This document shows, one piece after another, positions 1 through 8,250 of a DNA stretch of 64,000 nucleotides. Below the pieces are notes generated by a model. The model saw nothing but the letters and a program-made list of their open reading frames with translations. It was not told where the DNA came from and did not search any database. Both the position numbers and the translations under genes were made by a program. Origin of the DNA: Pseudarthrobacter phenanthrenivorans (GTDB lineage Bacteria > Actinomycetota > Actinomycetes > Actinomycetales > Micrococcaceae); NCBI RefSeq assembly GCF_000813845.1, contig NZ_JWTB01000005.1, positions 1 to 64,000 of the forward strand, given 5' to 3'. Each line of letters begins with the position of its first letter. Positions within the stretch are counted from its first letter, which is position 1.

Positions 1-28
1 TCTTCCGGCCTTCAGGTGCCAATGTCAC
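1..28 (-). CDS. lipA: Lipoyl synthase LipA, first nine codons only (runs off the window)
   Basis: A GTG at 28-26 on the minus strand opens a frame that reads V-T-L-A-P-E-G-R-K before the window edge. This matches the N-terminus I remember for Arthrobacter LipA, the radical-SAM enzyme that inserts sulfur into octanoyl groups. The GTG overlaps the lipB stop codon as GTGA (4 nt), so lipA is probably translationally coupled behind lipB. Only nine codons are visible, so the call rests on the short N-terminal match, the overlap and the usual lipB-lipA gene order. Confidence 0.7.
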
Positions 29-693
29 AGTAGAGCTCCTTCAGGGCTCGAAACCAATGCTTCTTCATGCTTGCGGAATTCCTCCACAAAACGGTCCACG
101 ATGTCCGCCGGCCGGATGTCCCGGCCGGTTTCCTGGGACATGGTGGTCACCCCGGCATCGGTGATGCCGCAGGCGATGATCTGGCCGTAAGGGGCCAAAT
201 CGTTGCTGCAGTTGATGGCGATGCCGTGCATGGTGACCCCGTTCAGGACGCGGATGCCGATGGCGGCAATCTTGCGGTCCGGGCCCTTGGCATCGGCCTT
301 GAGCCACACGCCGGCGCGCCCCTTGATGCGTTCGGCCTTGATGCCGTAGTCCGCCATGACCGCAATCATGATCTCTTCCAGGCGTTCCACGTAGTCCCGG
401 ATGCCGGACCGGTTTTTCAGCTTCAGGATGGGGTAGGCCACCAGCTGTCCGGGACCGTGCCAGGTAAGTTTGCCGCCACGGTCCACTGCAACGACAGGTG
501 TGCCGTCGAACGGCCGCTCGTGGTCCTCCGTGAGCTTGCCGGCGGTGTAGACGGCGGCATGCTCCAGAAGCAGGACAGTGCTGGGGGCATCCCCGGCGAC
601 AACCTTGTCATGGAGTTCGCGCTGGGCGTCCCAGCCGTCCATGTAATCAACGAAGTCGGGGGCAAGACCCAGCTGTGAAAACTCAAGAGTCAT
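25..693 (-). CDS. lipB: Octanoyl-[ACP]:protein N-octanoyltransferase LipB
   Basis: This 222-residue protein should transfer octanoyl groups from acyl carrier protein to lipoyl domains, the first step of lipoate assembly. It contains the family signature RGGKLTWHGPGQ with YPI close behind, the KIAAIGI segment carrying the conserved lysine, and a late ACGI motif with the catalytic cysteine. Length is normal for the family. Its stop overlaps the lipA start. The products would lipoylate the E2 encoded at 8.3-10 kb. The start is ATG at 693. A TAAGCT hexamer seven bases upstream and no clear Shine-Dalgarno suggest a leaderless transcript. Confidence 0.95.
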   Translation of the reverse strand: MTLEFSQLGLAPDFVDYMDGWDAQRELHDKVVAGDAPSTVLLLEHAAVYTAGKLTEDHERPFDGTPVVAVDRGGKLTWHGPGQLVAYPILKLKNRSGIRDYVERLEEIMIAVMADYGIKAERIKGRAGVWLKADAKGPDRKIAAIGIRVLNGVTMHGIAINCSNDLAPYGQIIACGITDAGVTTMSQETGRDIRPADIVDRFVEEFRKHEEALVSSPEGALL

Positions 694-700
694 GCCATCC

Positions 701-706
701 AGCTTA
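701..706 (-). promoter_or_regulatory. -10 box for leaderless lipB
   Basis: TAAGCT on the minus strand ends seven bases before the lipB ATG, which fits transcription starting at or next to the start codon. No convincing -35 or ribosome binding site is visible. Confidence 0.4.
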
Positions 707-834
707 GACCCGGAATCTGCGCCGGCCCCGTTTAGTGTCCAAGCTCACCGGCGGCACCCATTGTGACTGCTGCGGCCGGCCGGCGCCTGTGGATAACTTC
801 TGCGGCCATTCCGAATCTCCGCTAGACATGGACC

Positions 835-2526
835 ATGGACGATGCACAGGCTCCAAACGTTCCCGGATACGACGTCGGCCGCCTGCTCGGCCGGGGCGGC
901 AGCGCGGACGTGTGGCTGGCCCGGGAACAGCGGAGCGGCCGGCAGTACGCACTCAAGTGTTTCCGCGCCGGCGGCGGCACGGGGGACGGGCACGGGACTT
1001 CGCGGACCGGTGGGGCCCCCACCGACGAGGACGTCCGGCGGGAAATCCGGATTCTGTCGGTCCTGGACCACCAGCACCTCATCCGGGCCCATGATGCGGT
1101 GCGCACGGCAGCACCCACGGGCGGCCCGGCCTTAACCATGGATTACGCCGCCGGAGGTTCGCTGGCGCAGCTGCTGGCAGCCCGCGGCAGGCTCAGCGTG
1201 GGGGAGACGGTCACCGTCCTGACGCCCATAGCCCAGGCCCTGGGCTACCTGCACGGCAAGGGCTTCACGCATTCGGACGTGGCACCGGGAAATATCCTGT
1301 TCACCGGACAAGGCAAACCCATGCTGTCCGACCTGGGTGTTGCACGCATGCTCGGCGATCCGGGCACCGCCGGCGCCGGGACGGCCGGCTTCACGGACCC
1401 TATGCCGGTCGATGCCGTGCGCGCCGGCCTGCAGCCGGAGCGGGATGTGTATTCCGCAGCCGCCCTCGGCTGGTACTGCCTGACCGGGGAAGCGCCGGGC
1501 AGGACTTCCCACCGCCCGCCATTGTCCCTGCTGGTCCGCGGTGTCCCCACGGACCTTGCGGTGGCCCTGGAAGCCGGCCTGAACGAGGACCGGCGGCTGC
1601 GGCCGAATGCGCTGGCGTTTGCCGCTGCGATCTACCGCAGCGCCGAACCCCAGCCGGTGGACCTGTCTACCGCCGTTCATCCCACCGTGCTGCCTGAGCT
1701 GCTGACGCGCCGGGCCGCTCCCGCCGCGGGGAAGGGCGGCCGCTTGCGCGCGAAAGTGCAGGGCCTGCGGCGGCGGGCGGCCACGGCGCGCTGGGACGGC
1801 CGGCCGGCGGCCGCACCGGGCCGGGGCCTGGCCCGGGAACTACCGGCAGGGGTACCGCGCAAAATGCCGGCGCCGCATGGCAAACATGCCGGACCGCACC
1901 CTCCCGGCCGGGGAAGGCAGTTGCTGCTGCGGTCCCTCCTGCCCGCGGCAGCTGCCGTTACGGCGGGAGGGTGGATGCTGCTTGGACCGGCCGGGCAGGA
2001 GCTATGGTCCGGCCACGCCGCCGCAAGGCCGGAAGCACCAGCGGCCGCCGTGCCGCCTGCCGCTGCAGCCCCGGAACCTCCCGCCGCCGGAGGCAAGGGA
2101 GATACGGTGGCGCTGGCCGCGGCAAGGGAACGGGCCAACGCCGCCGACCCCGTTACTGCCGTGCGGGGCCTCTCCGTGATGCGGGACACCGCCTTCAGTA
2201 CCGGAGACCTGGACCTCCTGGCAGCCGTGAACGCCCCCGGCTCATCTGCGGCAGCCGCGGATGGGCGCATCGCCGGGCAGATGGCCGGCTCCGCCCAGCG
2301 GCTGGCCGGATTCACTACCCTTCTCTCGGACGTTGCCCCGGAGGGGACGCAGACCGCCACGCAGGTGGTCGTCAGGCTGACCTCCTCCACCTCCGGCTAC
2401 CGGACGCTCGATGCCGGGGGCAAAGAGCTGGCCGAAGGACCGCCCGGCCCGGCCCGGCCGCTGAGGCTGGTCCTGGTATCGGTGGACGGGCGATGGATGA
2501 TCAGCGACATCCTGCCGGGTGAATAG
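835..2526 (+). CDS. Membrane-anchored Ser/Thr protein kinase with extracytoplasmic C-terminus
   Basis: The N-terminal ~270 residues form a PknB-like kinase domain. It has a glycine loop (GRGGSADVW, ~20-27), the ATP-binding lysine at ~41, a glutamate at ~70, a catalytic loop HSDVAPGN (~146-153) and the metal-binding DLG at ~166. The usual HRD and DFG are thus HSD and DLG, but K, both aspartates and N are present, so activity is plausible. A basic, proline-rich linker (~290-362) leads to one membrane segment (~364-385) and an Ala/Pro-rich outer region ending in a folded domain of ~120 residues. The outer domain has no PASTA repeats. It stands alone between lipB and a convergent gene. The ATG at 835 has no clear Shine-Dalgarno. 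Confidence 0.85.
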   Translation: MDDAQAPNVPGYDVGRLLGRGGSADVWLAREQRSGRQYALKCFRAGGGTGDGHGTSRTGGAPTDEDVRREIRILSVLDHQHLIRAHDAVRTAAPTGGPALTMDYAAGGSLAQLLAARGRLSVGETVTVLTPIAQALGYLHGKGFTHSDVAPGNILFTGQGKPMLSDLGVARMLGDPGTAGAGTAGFTDPMPVDAVRAGLQPERDVYSAAALGWYCLTGEAPGRTSHRPPLSLLVRGVPTDLAVALEAGLNEDRRLRPNALAFAAAIYRSAEPQPVDLSTAVHPTVLPELLTRRAAPAAGKGGRLRAKVQGLRRRAATARWDGRPAAAPGRGLARELPAGVPRKMPAPHGKHAGPHPPGRGRQLLLRSLLPAAAAVTAGGWMLLGPAGQELWSGHAAARPEAPAAAVPPAAAAPEPPAAGGKGDTVALAAARERANAADPVTAVRGLSVMRDTAFSTGDLDLLAAVNAPGSSAAAADGRIAGQMAGSAQRLAGFTTLLSDVAPEGTQTATQVVVRLTSSTSGYRTLDAGGKELAEGPPGPARPLRLVLVSVDGRWMISDILPGE

Positions 2527-2592
2527 ACCGCGGAAGGTGTCGGGTTCACAAAGCCGTGCCTGGCCCTGCCCTGCAACCTGCCGTGGGCGCAG

Positions 2593-3495
2593 CTAAGCTT
2601 TGCGGTCCCGGCCAACCACCCATTGTGCGGCCTCGTCCAGGCGCGCGTACTGCCAGGGATAGCCGGCGGCTGCAAGGACTGCCGGCTCCATCCGCTGGCT
2701 GTGCAGCAGGAGCTCTTCGCCCAGCCCGGGCATGACGGTGCGCAGTACGGGGGCCGGAACCCGAAGGGCCGCAGGACGGTGCAGGGCGCCGGCCAGCGCG
2801 GCAACGATGGTGTTGACATCCGCCTGCTCCGGCGCGGCGACGTTGACGGGGCCTGATACATCGCTGTCCAGGAGGAAAAGGAAAGCGGCTGAAACATCCG
2901 GAAGTGCCACCCAGGGCCAGAACTGGCGGCCATTGCCAAAGGGGCCGCCAAGGCCAAGGCGAAGCAACGGAAGCAGCTTGCCCAGGGCTCCGCCCGACCG
3001 GCTGAACACCACACCGGTGCGGGGTGTCACCACCCGCACGCCTGCCGGTGCCGCCAGGGCAGCCTGCTCCCACTCAACGCAGATCTGCGCCAGGGTCCCC
3101 GTGCCGGGAGGGGCGTCCTCGCGCAGGACGGTGTTGCCGGCGTCGCCGTAATACCCCGATGCCGACTGGCTGATGAACGTTGCCGGCGGGGCATCCAGCT
3201 TCGCCATGGCCTGGACGAGTGTCCGCGTCGGTTCCAGCCGGGAACTGAAGAGCTCCGCAACCCGCTTCCGAGTCCAGGGCTTGTCGCCGATGCCGGCGCC
3301 GGACAGATTGACTACGGCGCCGGCGCCGGCAAGTGCCCCCGGATCGAGGGTGTGGGACGCCGGGTCCCAGCGGACCTCGCCGGGCCCGGCGGGTGGCCGT
3401 CGGACCAGGGTCACCACCGTGTGGCCGGCATTGCGGAAGGCTGCGGACATGGAGGTGCCGATAAGCCCTGAGGCGCCGGCCATGACGATATGCAT
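2593..3495 (-). CDS. TIGR01777 family NAD-dependent epimerase/SDR39U1-like protein
   Basis: The 300-residue protein begins MHIVMAGASGLIG, a classic N-terminal Rossmann nucleotide-binding GxxGxxG. It continues with VNLSGAGI, FISQSASGYYGD (the SDR Ser/Tyr region) and a C-terminal domain typical of the TIGR01777 family (Slr1223/SDR39U1/YfcH-like). The physiological substrate of this family is unknown. I chose the ATG at 3495 because a GGTGAG lies about seven bases upstream and the conserved sequence starts there; a GTG at 3510 is an alternative. It is divergent from the Tricorn gene, with about 70 bp between them. Confidence 0.88.
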   Translation of the reverse strand: MHIVMAGASGLIGTSMSAAFRNAGHTVVTLVRRPPAGPGEVRWDPASHTLDPGALAGAGAVVNLSGAGIGDKPWTRKRVAELFSSRLEPTRTLVQAMAKLDAPPATFISQSASGYYGDAGNTVLREDAPPGTGTLAQICVEWEQAALAAPAGVRVVTPRTGVVFSRSGGALGKLLPLLRLGLGGPFGNGRQFWPWVALPDVSAAFLFLLDSDVSGPVNVAAPEQADVNTIVAALAGALHRPAALRVPAPVLRTVMPGLGEELLLHSQRMEPAVLAAAGYPWQYARLDEAAQWVVGRDRKA

Positions 3496-3556
3496 GGTCC
3501 ATCTCACCACGGCAGCGCCCGTTGTGTGCCTCCCGCAGCGCAGCGGAGGGGTTGAC

Positions 3557-3562
3557 TATGAT
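3557..3562 (+). promoter_or_regulatory. -10 box TATGAT for leaderless Tricorn transcript
   Basis: TATGAT is followed by exactly six bases and then the Tricorn ATG, so the predicted +1 is the A of the start codon. No -35 match is evident. Confidence 0.5.
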
Positions 3563-3568
3563 CGAACG

Positions 3569-6500
3569 ATGACCTTTTCGAGCTACTTCCGTTTCCCGCA
3601 TGTGCACGGTGACCTGGTTACTTTCGTGGCCGAGGACGACGTGTGGATTGCGCCCCTGGACGGCGGCCGGGCCTGGCGTGTCTCGTCGCTCCAGCTTCCT
3701 GCCCGCAATCCCCGTTTCACCCCCGACGGGAAGCGGCTGGTGTGGACAGTGGTGCAGGGAACGGCCCCGGAGGTCGTGTCGGCAGAGGTCGACGGCGGCG
3801 GGTACCGGCAGCTCACCTACTTTGGGCACAGCACCACGAAGGTGAAGGGCTTCACCGCTACCGGTTCGGCCGTGGTCACCAGCGCCTTCCGGCAGGCGGA
3901 AAGCCGCCACACCTACGCGTACAGCGTGCCCCTCGAGGGCGGCTGGGCCCAGGAACTTCCGTATGGCCCGGTGGAATCAGTTGCCTACGGCCCCGAGGTG
4001 GGCGACGAACGTCCCGTGGTCCTGGCCAGCGTCCTGTCCCGTGAACCTGCATGGTGGAAGCGGTACCGCGGCGGAACCGCCGGCAAGCTCTGGATCGACC
4101 GCGATGGCAACGGCGAGTTCGAGCGGCTGGTGCCGGACCTCGACGGCAACCTCACCGATCCCCTGTGGGTGGACGGCCGGATCGCCTTCCTCTCAGACCA
4201 CGAAGGCTACGGCAACCTGTACTCCGTCCTTCCTGACGGAACCGGCCTGCGCCGGCACACCGACCACCAGGACTTCTACGTCCGGCATGCTTCCACCGAC
4301 GGGAAACGGGTCATCTTCGAATCCGCCGGTGAACTCTGGGTCCTCCACGACCTTGGCTCGGAGGCCGTGAAGCTGGACATCACCCTTGGCTCCGCCTCGC
4401 AGACGAGGCGTCCCGCGCTGCTCGATGCCGTCAAGCACCTGGGAGCCGCAGCACCCGATGCCACCGCCTCCGCCAGTGCCGTGGAGTCACATGGAACCAT
4501 CCACTGGCTGCGGCACAAGGATGGGCCCTCCCGCATCATCGAGGCCACCCCCGGCGTCCGGGCCCGGCTGCCCCGGCCCCTCGGCGACGGCCGGATCGCC
4601 TACATCGCCGACCACGACGGCGTGGAGGGATTGCACATCAAGGACATCGCCGCGCCGGTTCCCTACGGCGCCGGGCCGGTGGAGGCACCGGCCGGCAGCG
4701 GCGCAGCAGCGTCCGAAACTCCCGGTTCCGGGAACCCTGACGGGGGCACGCCCGACGGGCAGGACGCCATCCGCCTGCCCCAGCCGGTGCCCGCCGCCGG
4801 CGCGGCAATGCTGGCAGGCGGCCACATCCACGTTCCGGCGGACGACGAGCAGCAGGCGGATGTGGCGCCGCAGGCTGAAACTGCCCCGGCTGAGGCCCCG
4901 GCAATTGCCGCAGAGGACCACCTCACGGTCCCGACGCCGTCGCGCGCCAGCTCGCTGGAAGCAAGCCCGGATGGCCGGTGGGTTGCCCTGGGCACGTCGT
5001 TCGGCGACGTGTACGTGGTGGATACCCGCACCGGGGACCTGACCCGGGTTGCCAGCATCGGCGAAGGCAGCATCTCCGAGCTGGCCTGGTCGGCGGACTC
5101 GCGCTGGCTCGCCTGGTCGGAACCGGTCACCTCCTTCGGTTCCCGCAGCCGGCTGCGCCTGGCCACCGTGGACCGGCTCGATGCCGCGCCCGTGGAGGTC
5201 ACGGACGGCCGCTTCCGCGACGCCTCCCCCGCCTTCACCCCGGACGGCAAGTTCCTCGCCTTCCTCTCCAACCGCAGCTTCGACCCCGTCTACGACGGGC
5301 ACTCGTTCGACCTGTCCTTCCCCAGTCCCATCAAGCCGTACATGGTGGCTCTCGCCGCGGAGACGCCGTCGCCCTTTGGCCCGTCGGTTGATCCGGCGGG
5401 CGGTGAGGAGCAGGACGAAGCCTCCGGCGCTGGGGCAGCCGACACCGCTGCCGTTGCGGCGCCTGCCGTCACGGTGGATGCGGAGGGCCTGGCGCACCGC
5501 GTGATCACTGTCCCCGTGCCGCAGGGCAATTACAGCTCGCTGGCCGCCGTGGACGGCGGACTCCTTTGGCTGGACTCCGTCCTGTCCGGCGTGACCGGCG
5601 ACGGCAAGGCCAGCCAGGAGGACAAGGACGCACGCCCCAGCCTGGTCCGCTACGACATTGCCCGGCGCCGGCAAACCACCCTGTCCGACTCCGTGGACAG
5701 CTACCGCCTGTCCGGCGACCGGAGCAAGGCAGTGCTGGTGTCCGACAAACAGGTCACGGTGATCCCATCCGACGCCAAGGCGGACGAGGAGTCCGGCAAG
5801 CTGGTCAAGGTGGACCTGAGCCGGATCCGTGTGGTGATGGACCCCTTGAGCGTCTGGGGACAGGCCTTCGACGAGGCCTGGCGCCTGCAGCGCGACTTCT
5901 TCTGGACCGAGGACATGGCCGGCCAGGACTGGGACTCCATCCACGCGCGCTACCGCCCCCTGGTGGAGCGCCTGGGCTCGCATGACGACCTGGTGGACCT
6001 GCTGTGGGAACTGCACGGCGAACTGGGGACATCCCACGCCTACGTGCGCCCCGCTGCCGTCACCGAACGCGGAAGCCGGGGCCAGGGGCGGCTCGGCGCC
6101 GATCTGGCACACACCCCCCGCGGATGGGAAATCACCCGGATCCTCGCCGGTGAGTCATCCGATCCGTTGGCCACCTCTCCGCTGACGCGGCCCGGCGTCG
6201 GGGCGAAGGCGGGCGACATCCTGCTGGCCATCGACGGCGTCCCGCTGTCCGCCGGCGTCACACCCGCCATGCAGCTGGTGGGGGCCGCCGGCCGCGCCGT
6301 GGAGCTGACCCTCCTCAACGGCCCCGGCCACGGTGCCGGCGAAGGCACCCAGCGCCGCGTCGCCGTCGTGCCCGTGAAGGATGAGGAGCGCCTGCGCTAC
6401 CAGGAATGGGTAGCCGGCAACCGGCGGACCGTCCGGGAAGCCTCCAACGGCACCTTCGGTTACCTGCACATCCCGGACATGATGGCCAACGGCTGGGCCC

Positions 6501-7087
6501 AGCTGCACCGCGACCTGGACACCGAAACGGCGCTCGACGGCCTGATCGTGGATGTGCGCCGCAACCGCGGCGGCCACACGTCCCAGCTCGTCGCGGAACT
6601 GATCGGCCGCAAGGTGACCGGCTGGAGCATGCCGCGGGGTGAGAAGCCGCGCACCTACCCCCACCACGCACCGAGGGGACCGGTCATCATCCTTGCAGAT
6701 GAGTTTGCGGGGTCCGACGGCGACATCATCACCCAGGTCTCGAAGCTGCGGGGCATCGGCCCGGTGATCGGAACCCGGACGTGGGGCGGTGTGGTGGGCA
6801 TCGACAACCGCTTCGCGCTGGCTGACGGTACCGGTGTCACCCAGCCCCGCTATGCCAACTGGTTCAGTGGAGGGGTGGGCTGGAGCGTGGAGAACTACGG
6901 CGTTGATCCGGACATCGAGGTGGCCTATCCGCCGCACGCCTACGCTGCAGGACGTGATCCGCAGCTGGAGTACGGCATCGGCGCACTAAAGGAAATGATC
7001 CAGGAACTGCCCACCGACCGGCCGCCGGCGCGCTCAGGCTACCGCCGCCTGAAGCCCGAACCGCTGCCGGCCCGCCAGGAAAACTAG
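3569..7087 (+). CDS. Tricorn-like peptidase (S41 family, beta-propellers plus PDZ)
   Basis: This 1172-residue cytoplasmic protease resembles archaeal Tricorn and its Streptomyces homologue, which trim peptides released by the proteasome or other proteases. The N-terminal two thirds contain repeated propeller motifs such as SPDGRWVALGT and FTPDGKFLAFLS. A PDZ segment (AGDILLAIDGV) follows near residue 890, then the S41 core. The catalytic SH pair appears in GTSHAYV and the catalytic Ser-Asp in GSDGDII. Two low-complexity Ala/Pro/Glu linkers interrupt the propellers. The start at 3569 gives the family N-terminus (MTFSSYFRFPHVHG) and fits the leaderless -10. No signal peptide is present. Confidence 0.93.
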   Translation: MTFSSYFRFPHVHGDLVTFVAEDDVWIAPLDGGRAWRVSSLQLPARNPRFTPDGKRLVWTVVQGTAPEVVSAEVDGGGYRQLTYFGHSTTKVKGFTATGSAVVTSAFRQAESRHTYAYSVPLEGGWAQELPYGPVESVAYGPEVGDERPVVLASVLSREPAWWKRYRGGTAGKLWIDRDGNGEFERLVPDLDGNLTDPLWVDGRIAFLSDHEGYGNLYSVLPDGTGLRRHTDHQDFYVRHASTDGKRVIFESAGELWVLHDLGSEAVKLDITLGSASQTRRPALLDAVKHLGAAAPDATASASAVESHGTIHWLRHKDGPSRIIEATPGVRARLPRPLGDGRIAYIADHDGVEGLHIKDIAAPVPYGAGPVEAPAGSGAAASETPGSGNPDGGTPDGQDAIRLPQPVPAAGAAMLAGGHIHVPADDEQQADVAPQAETAPAEAPAIAAEDHLTVPTPSRASSLEASPDGRWVALGTSFGDVYVVDTRTGDLTRVASIGEGSISELAWSADSRWLAWSEPVTSFGSRSRLRLATVDRLDAAPVEVTDGRFRDASPAFTPDGKFLAFLSNRSFDPVYDGHSFDLSFPSPIKPYMVALAAETPSPFGPSVDPAGGEEQDEASGAGAADTAAVAAPAVTVDAEGLAHRVITVPVPQGNYSSLAAVDGGLLWLDSVLSGVTGDGKASQEDKDARPSLVRYDIARRRQTTLSDSVDSYRLSGDRSKAVLVSDKQVTVIPSDAKADEESGKLVKVDLSRIRVVMDPLSVWGQAFDEAWRLQRDFFWTEDMAGQDWDSIHARYRPLVERLGSHDDLVDLLWELHGELGTSHAYVRPAAVTERGSRGQGRLGADLAHTPRGWEITRILAGESSDPLATSPLTRPGVGAKAGDILLAIDGVPLSAGVTPAMQLVGAAGRAVELTLLNGPGHGAGEGTQRRVAVVPVKDEERLRYQEWVAGNRRTVREASNGTFGYLHIPDMMANGWAQLHRDLDTETALDGLIVDVRRNRGGHTSQLVAELIGRKVTGWSMPRGEKPRTYPHHAPRGPVIILADEFAGSDGDIITQVSKLRGIGPVIGTRTWGGVVGIDNRFALADGTGVTQPRYANWFSGGVGWSVENYGVDPDIEVAYPPHAYAAGRDPQLEYGIGALKEMIQELPTDRPPARSGYRRLKPEPLPARQEN

Positions 7088-7092
7088 CAACG

Positions 7093-7141
7093 GCAAAGGC
7101 CCTGTTCCTTCCCGGAAGACCGGGAGGAACAGGGCCTTTGC
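7093..7141. terminator. Bidirectional terminator between convergent Tricorn and osmC
   Basis: A hairpin of about 22 bp pairs 7093-7115 with 7120-7141, with one bulged base and a four-base loop. The A-rich side and T-rich side of the stem suit termination from both directions. Confidence 0.85.
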
Positions 7142-7179
7142 ATGTTTCAGGCCGACTTGTCAGGACCGGCGGCGCGCGC

Positions 7180-7608
7180 CTAGGACTGGAGCGTGGCGTC
7201 GAGGGTGATATCGATGCCGGCGAGGGCCTGGGACACCGGGCAGCCCTTCTTCGCGGCCTCGGCGATGCGCTGGAAGTCCTCTTCCGAAATGCCGGGGATG
7301 CGGGCGTTGAGGGTCAGGTGGCTGCCGGTGATGCCGGTGCCGGGCTGGAAGCCAACCTCAGCCTTGGTGTTGACCTCTTCCGGGGTGAAGCCGGCCTGGC
7401 TGAGTTCATGGCTGAAGGCCATGGAGAAGCAGGCCGAGTGCGCCGCGGCGATCAGCTCTTCCGGGCTGGTCTTTCCGCCGGCAGCCTCCGTGCGTGCCTT
7501 CCAGGTGACATCGAAGGTGCCCAGTCCCGAGCTGTCCAGGGTGGTGTTGCCTGAGCCTTCGGTCAGGCTGCCGGTCCATACGGTGTGGGCGTTGCGTGTT
7601 GTAGCCAT
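7180..7608 (-). CDS. osmC: OsmC/Ohr family peroxiredoxin
   Basis: This 142-residue protein belongs to the OsmC family of thiol-dependent hydroperoxide reductases that protect the cytoplasm against organic peroxides. Both redox cysteines are in place: one in AHSACFSMA (mid-protein) and one in KKGCPVSQ near the C-terminus. The start is the ATG at 7608, preceded by GAGGAGAG at good spacing; a further in-frame start at 7620 is less likely. It is transcribed alone, convergent with the Tricorn gene. Confidence 0.93.
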   Translation of the reverse strand: MATTRNAHTVWTGSLTEGSGNTTLDSSGLGTFDVTWKARTEAAGGKTSPEELIAAAHSACFSMAFSHELSQAGFTPEEVNTKAEVGFQPGTGITGSHLTLNARIPGISEEDFQRIAEAAKKGCPVSQALAGIDITLDATLQS

Positions 7609-7748
7609 GTCTCTCCTCAACGTCGGTTCGATCCGGGTCCGGTGCGTTCGCTGCCGGGCCCACCGTTGTCCATCCTAGGGACCACGCACCTCCGGTGCAC
7701 GGGTTGTCCGCTCTCAGAGGATTGTGACCGCTGCTGCGGCCGGTGTGG

Positions 7749-8102
7749 CTACTGCCAGATGGTGGCGATCGCGATATTGAGCAGGGCAAGGCCGCCGACG
7801 CCGTGGGCGAGGCCGGTGGAAACTGGCTGTCCGTTCTTGACCCTGCGGGAGCCAATGACCGCCAGGACGGCAACCACGACGGCGATGACGAACTTGATGC
7901 CCAGTTTGGCGTAGTTGGGATCCTTGTCCGGCAGGAACGGAAGGATGCCCATCATGGCGATGCCGGTGAGGAGCTGCAGGAAAGCGCCGTCACGCTGGCG
8001 CGGGTGGACGGTGGGCGTGCGCATCGTGGCGATCCAGTACCCCACGATCATGGCGGCGCCCACCACGTGCAGGAAGACCAGGATGTTGAACAGAATAGTC
8101 AT
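7749..8102 (-). CDS. Small four-TM integral membrane protein (DUF2269-like)
   Basis: This 117-residue protein is nearly all membrane. Predicted helices lie at about 3-25 (ILFNILVFLHVVGAAMIVGY), 42-58, 70-86 and 98-115. The arrangement resembles the DUF2269/YndJ-type proteins of actinobacteria, whose function is unknown. It lies downstream of sucB on the same strand, but it has its own -10-like TAAGCT exactly six bases before its ATG and is separated from sucB by hairpins. I therefore read it as an independent, leaderless gene. Confidence 0.75.
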   Translation of the reverse strand: MTILFNILVFLHVVGAAMIVGYWIATMRTPTVHPRQRDGAFLQLLTGIAMMGILPFLPDKDPNYAKLGIKFVIAVVVAVLAVIGSRRVKNGQPVSTGLAHGVGGLALLNIAIATIWQ

Positions 8103-8108
8103 GGCCCT

Positions 8109-8114
8109 AGCTTA
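8109..8114 (-). promoter_or_regulatory. -10 box TAAGCT for leaderless membrane-protein gene
   Basis: On the minus strand TAAGCT is followed by six bases and then ATG at 8102, matching the leaderless geometry seen elsewhere in this window. Confidence 0.5.
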
Positions 8115-8150
8115 GCCAGTCAGTTCTACGGCCCGTAGCAAAGCCACGCT

Positions 8151-8236
8151 GGCCACCCGTGCCGGGTGGCCGTTAAACAACGACGGCGGTGCGCCTCGCC
8201 GGTGGTTATCCCACCTTTGGCACCCGCCGCCGTCGT
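8151..8236 (-). terminator. Hairpins downstream of sucB
   Basis: Two stem-loops follow the sucB stop. One is an 8-bp perfect stem (8151-8158 with 8164-8171, 5-base loop). The other is a 10-bp stem (8180-8189 with 8227-8236). Neither has a strong U-tract on the minus strand, which is common for actinobacterial terminators. Confidence 0.5.
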
Positions 8237-8250
8237 GTGCTTGCCTGTTG

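Noticed and set aside
3558-3572. A four-codon ORF (M-I-E-R) ending in ATGA at the Tricorn start, preceded by GGAGGGG, looked like a coupled leader peptide.
   Set aside because: The same bases form TATGAT at the exact spacing for a leaderless Tricorn mRNA, in which case the mini-ORF would not be transcribed. Mapping the 5' end would settle it.
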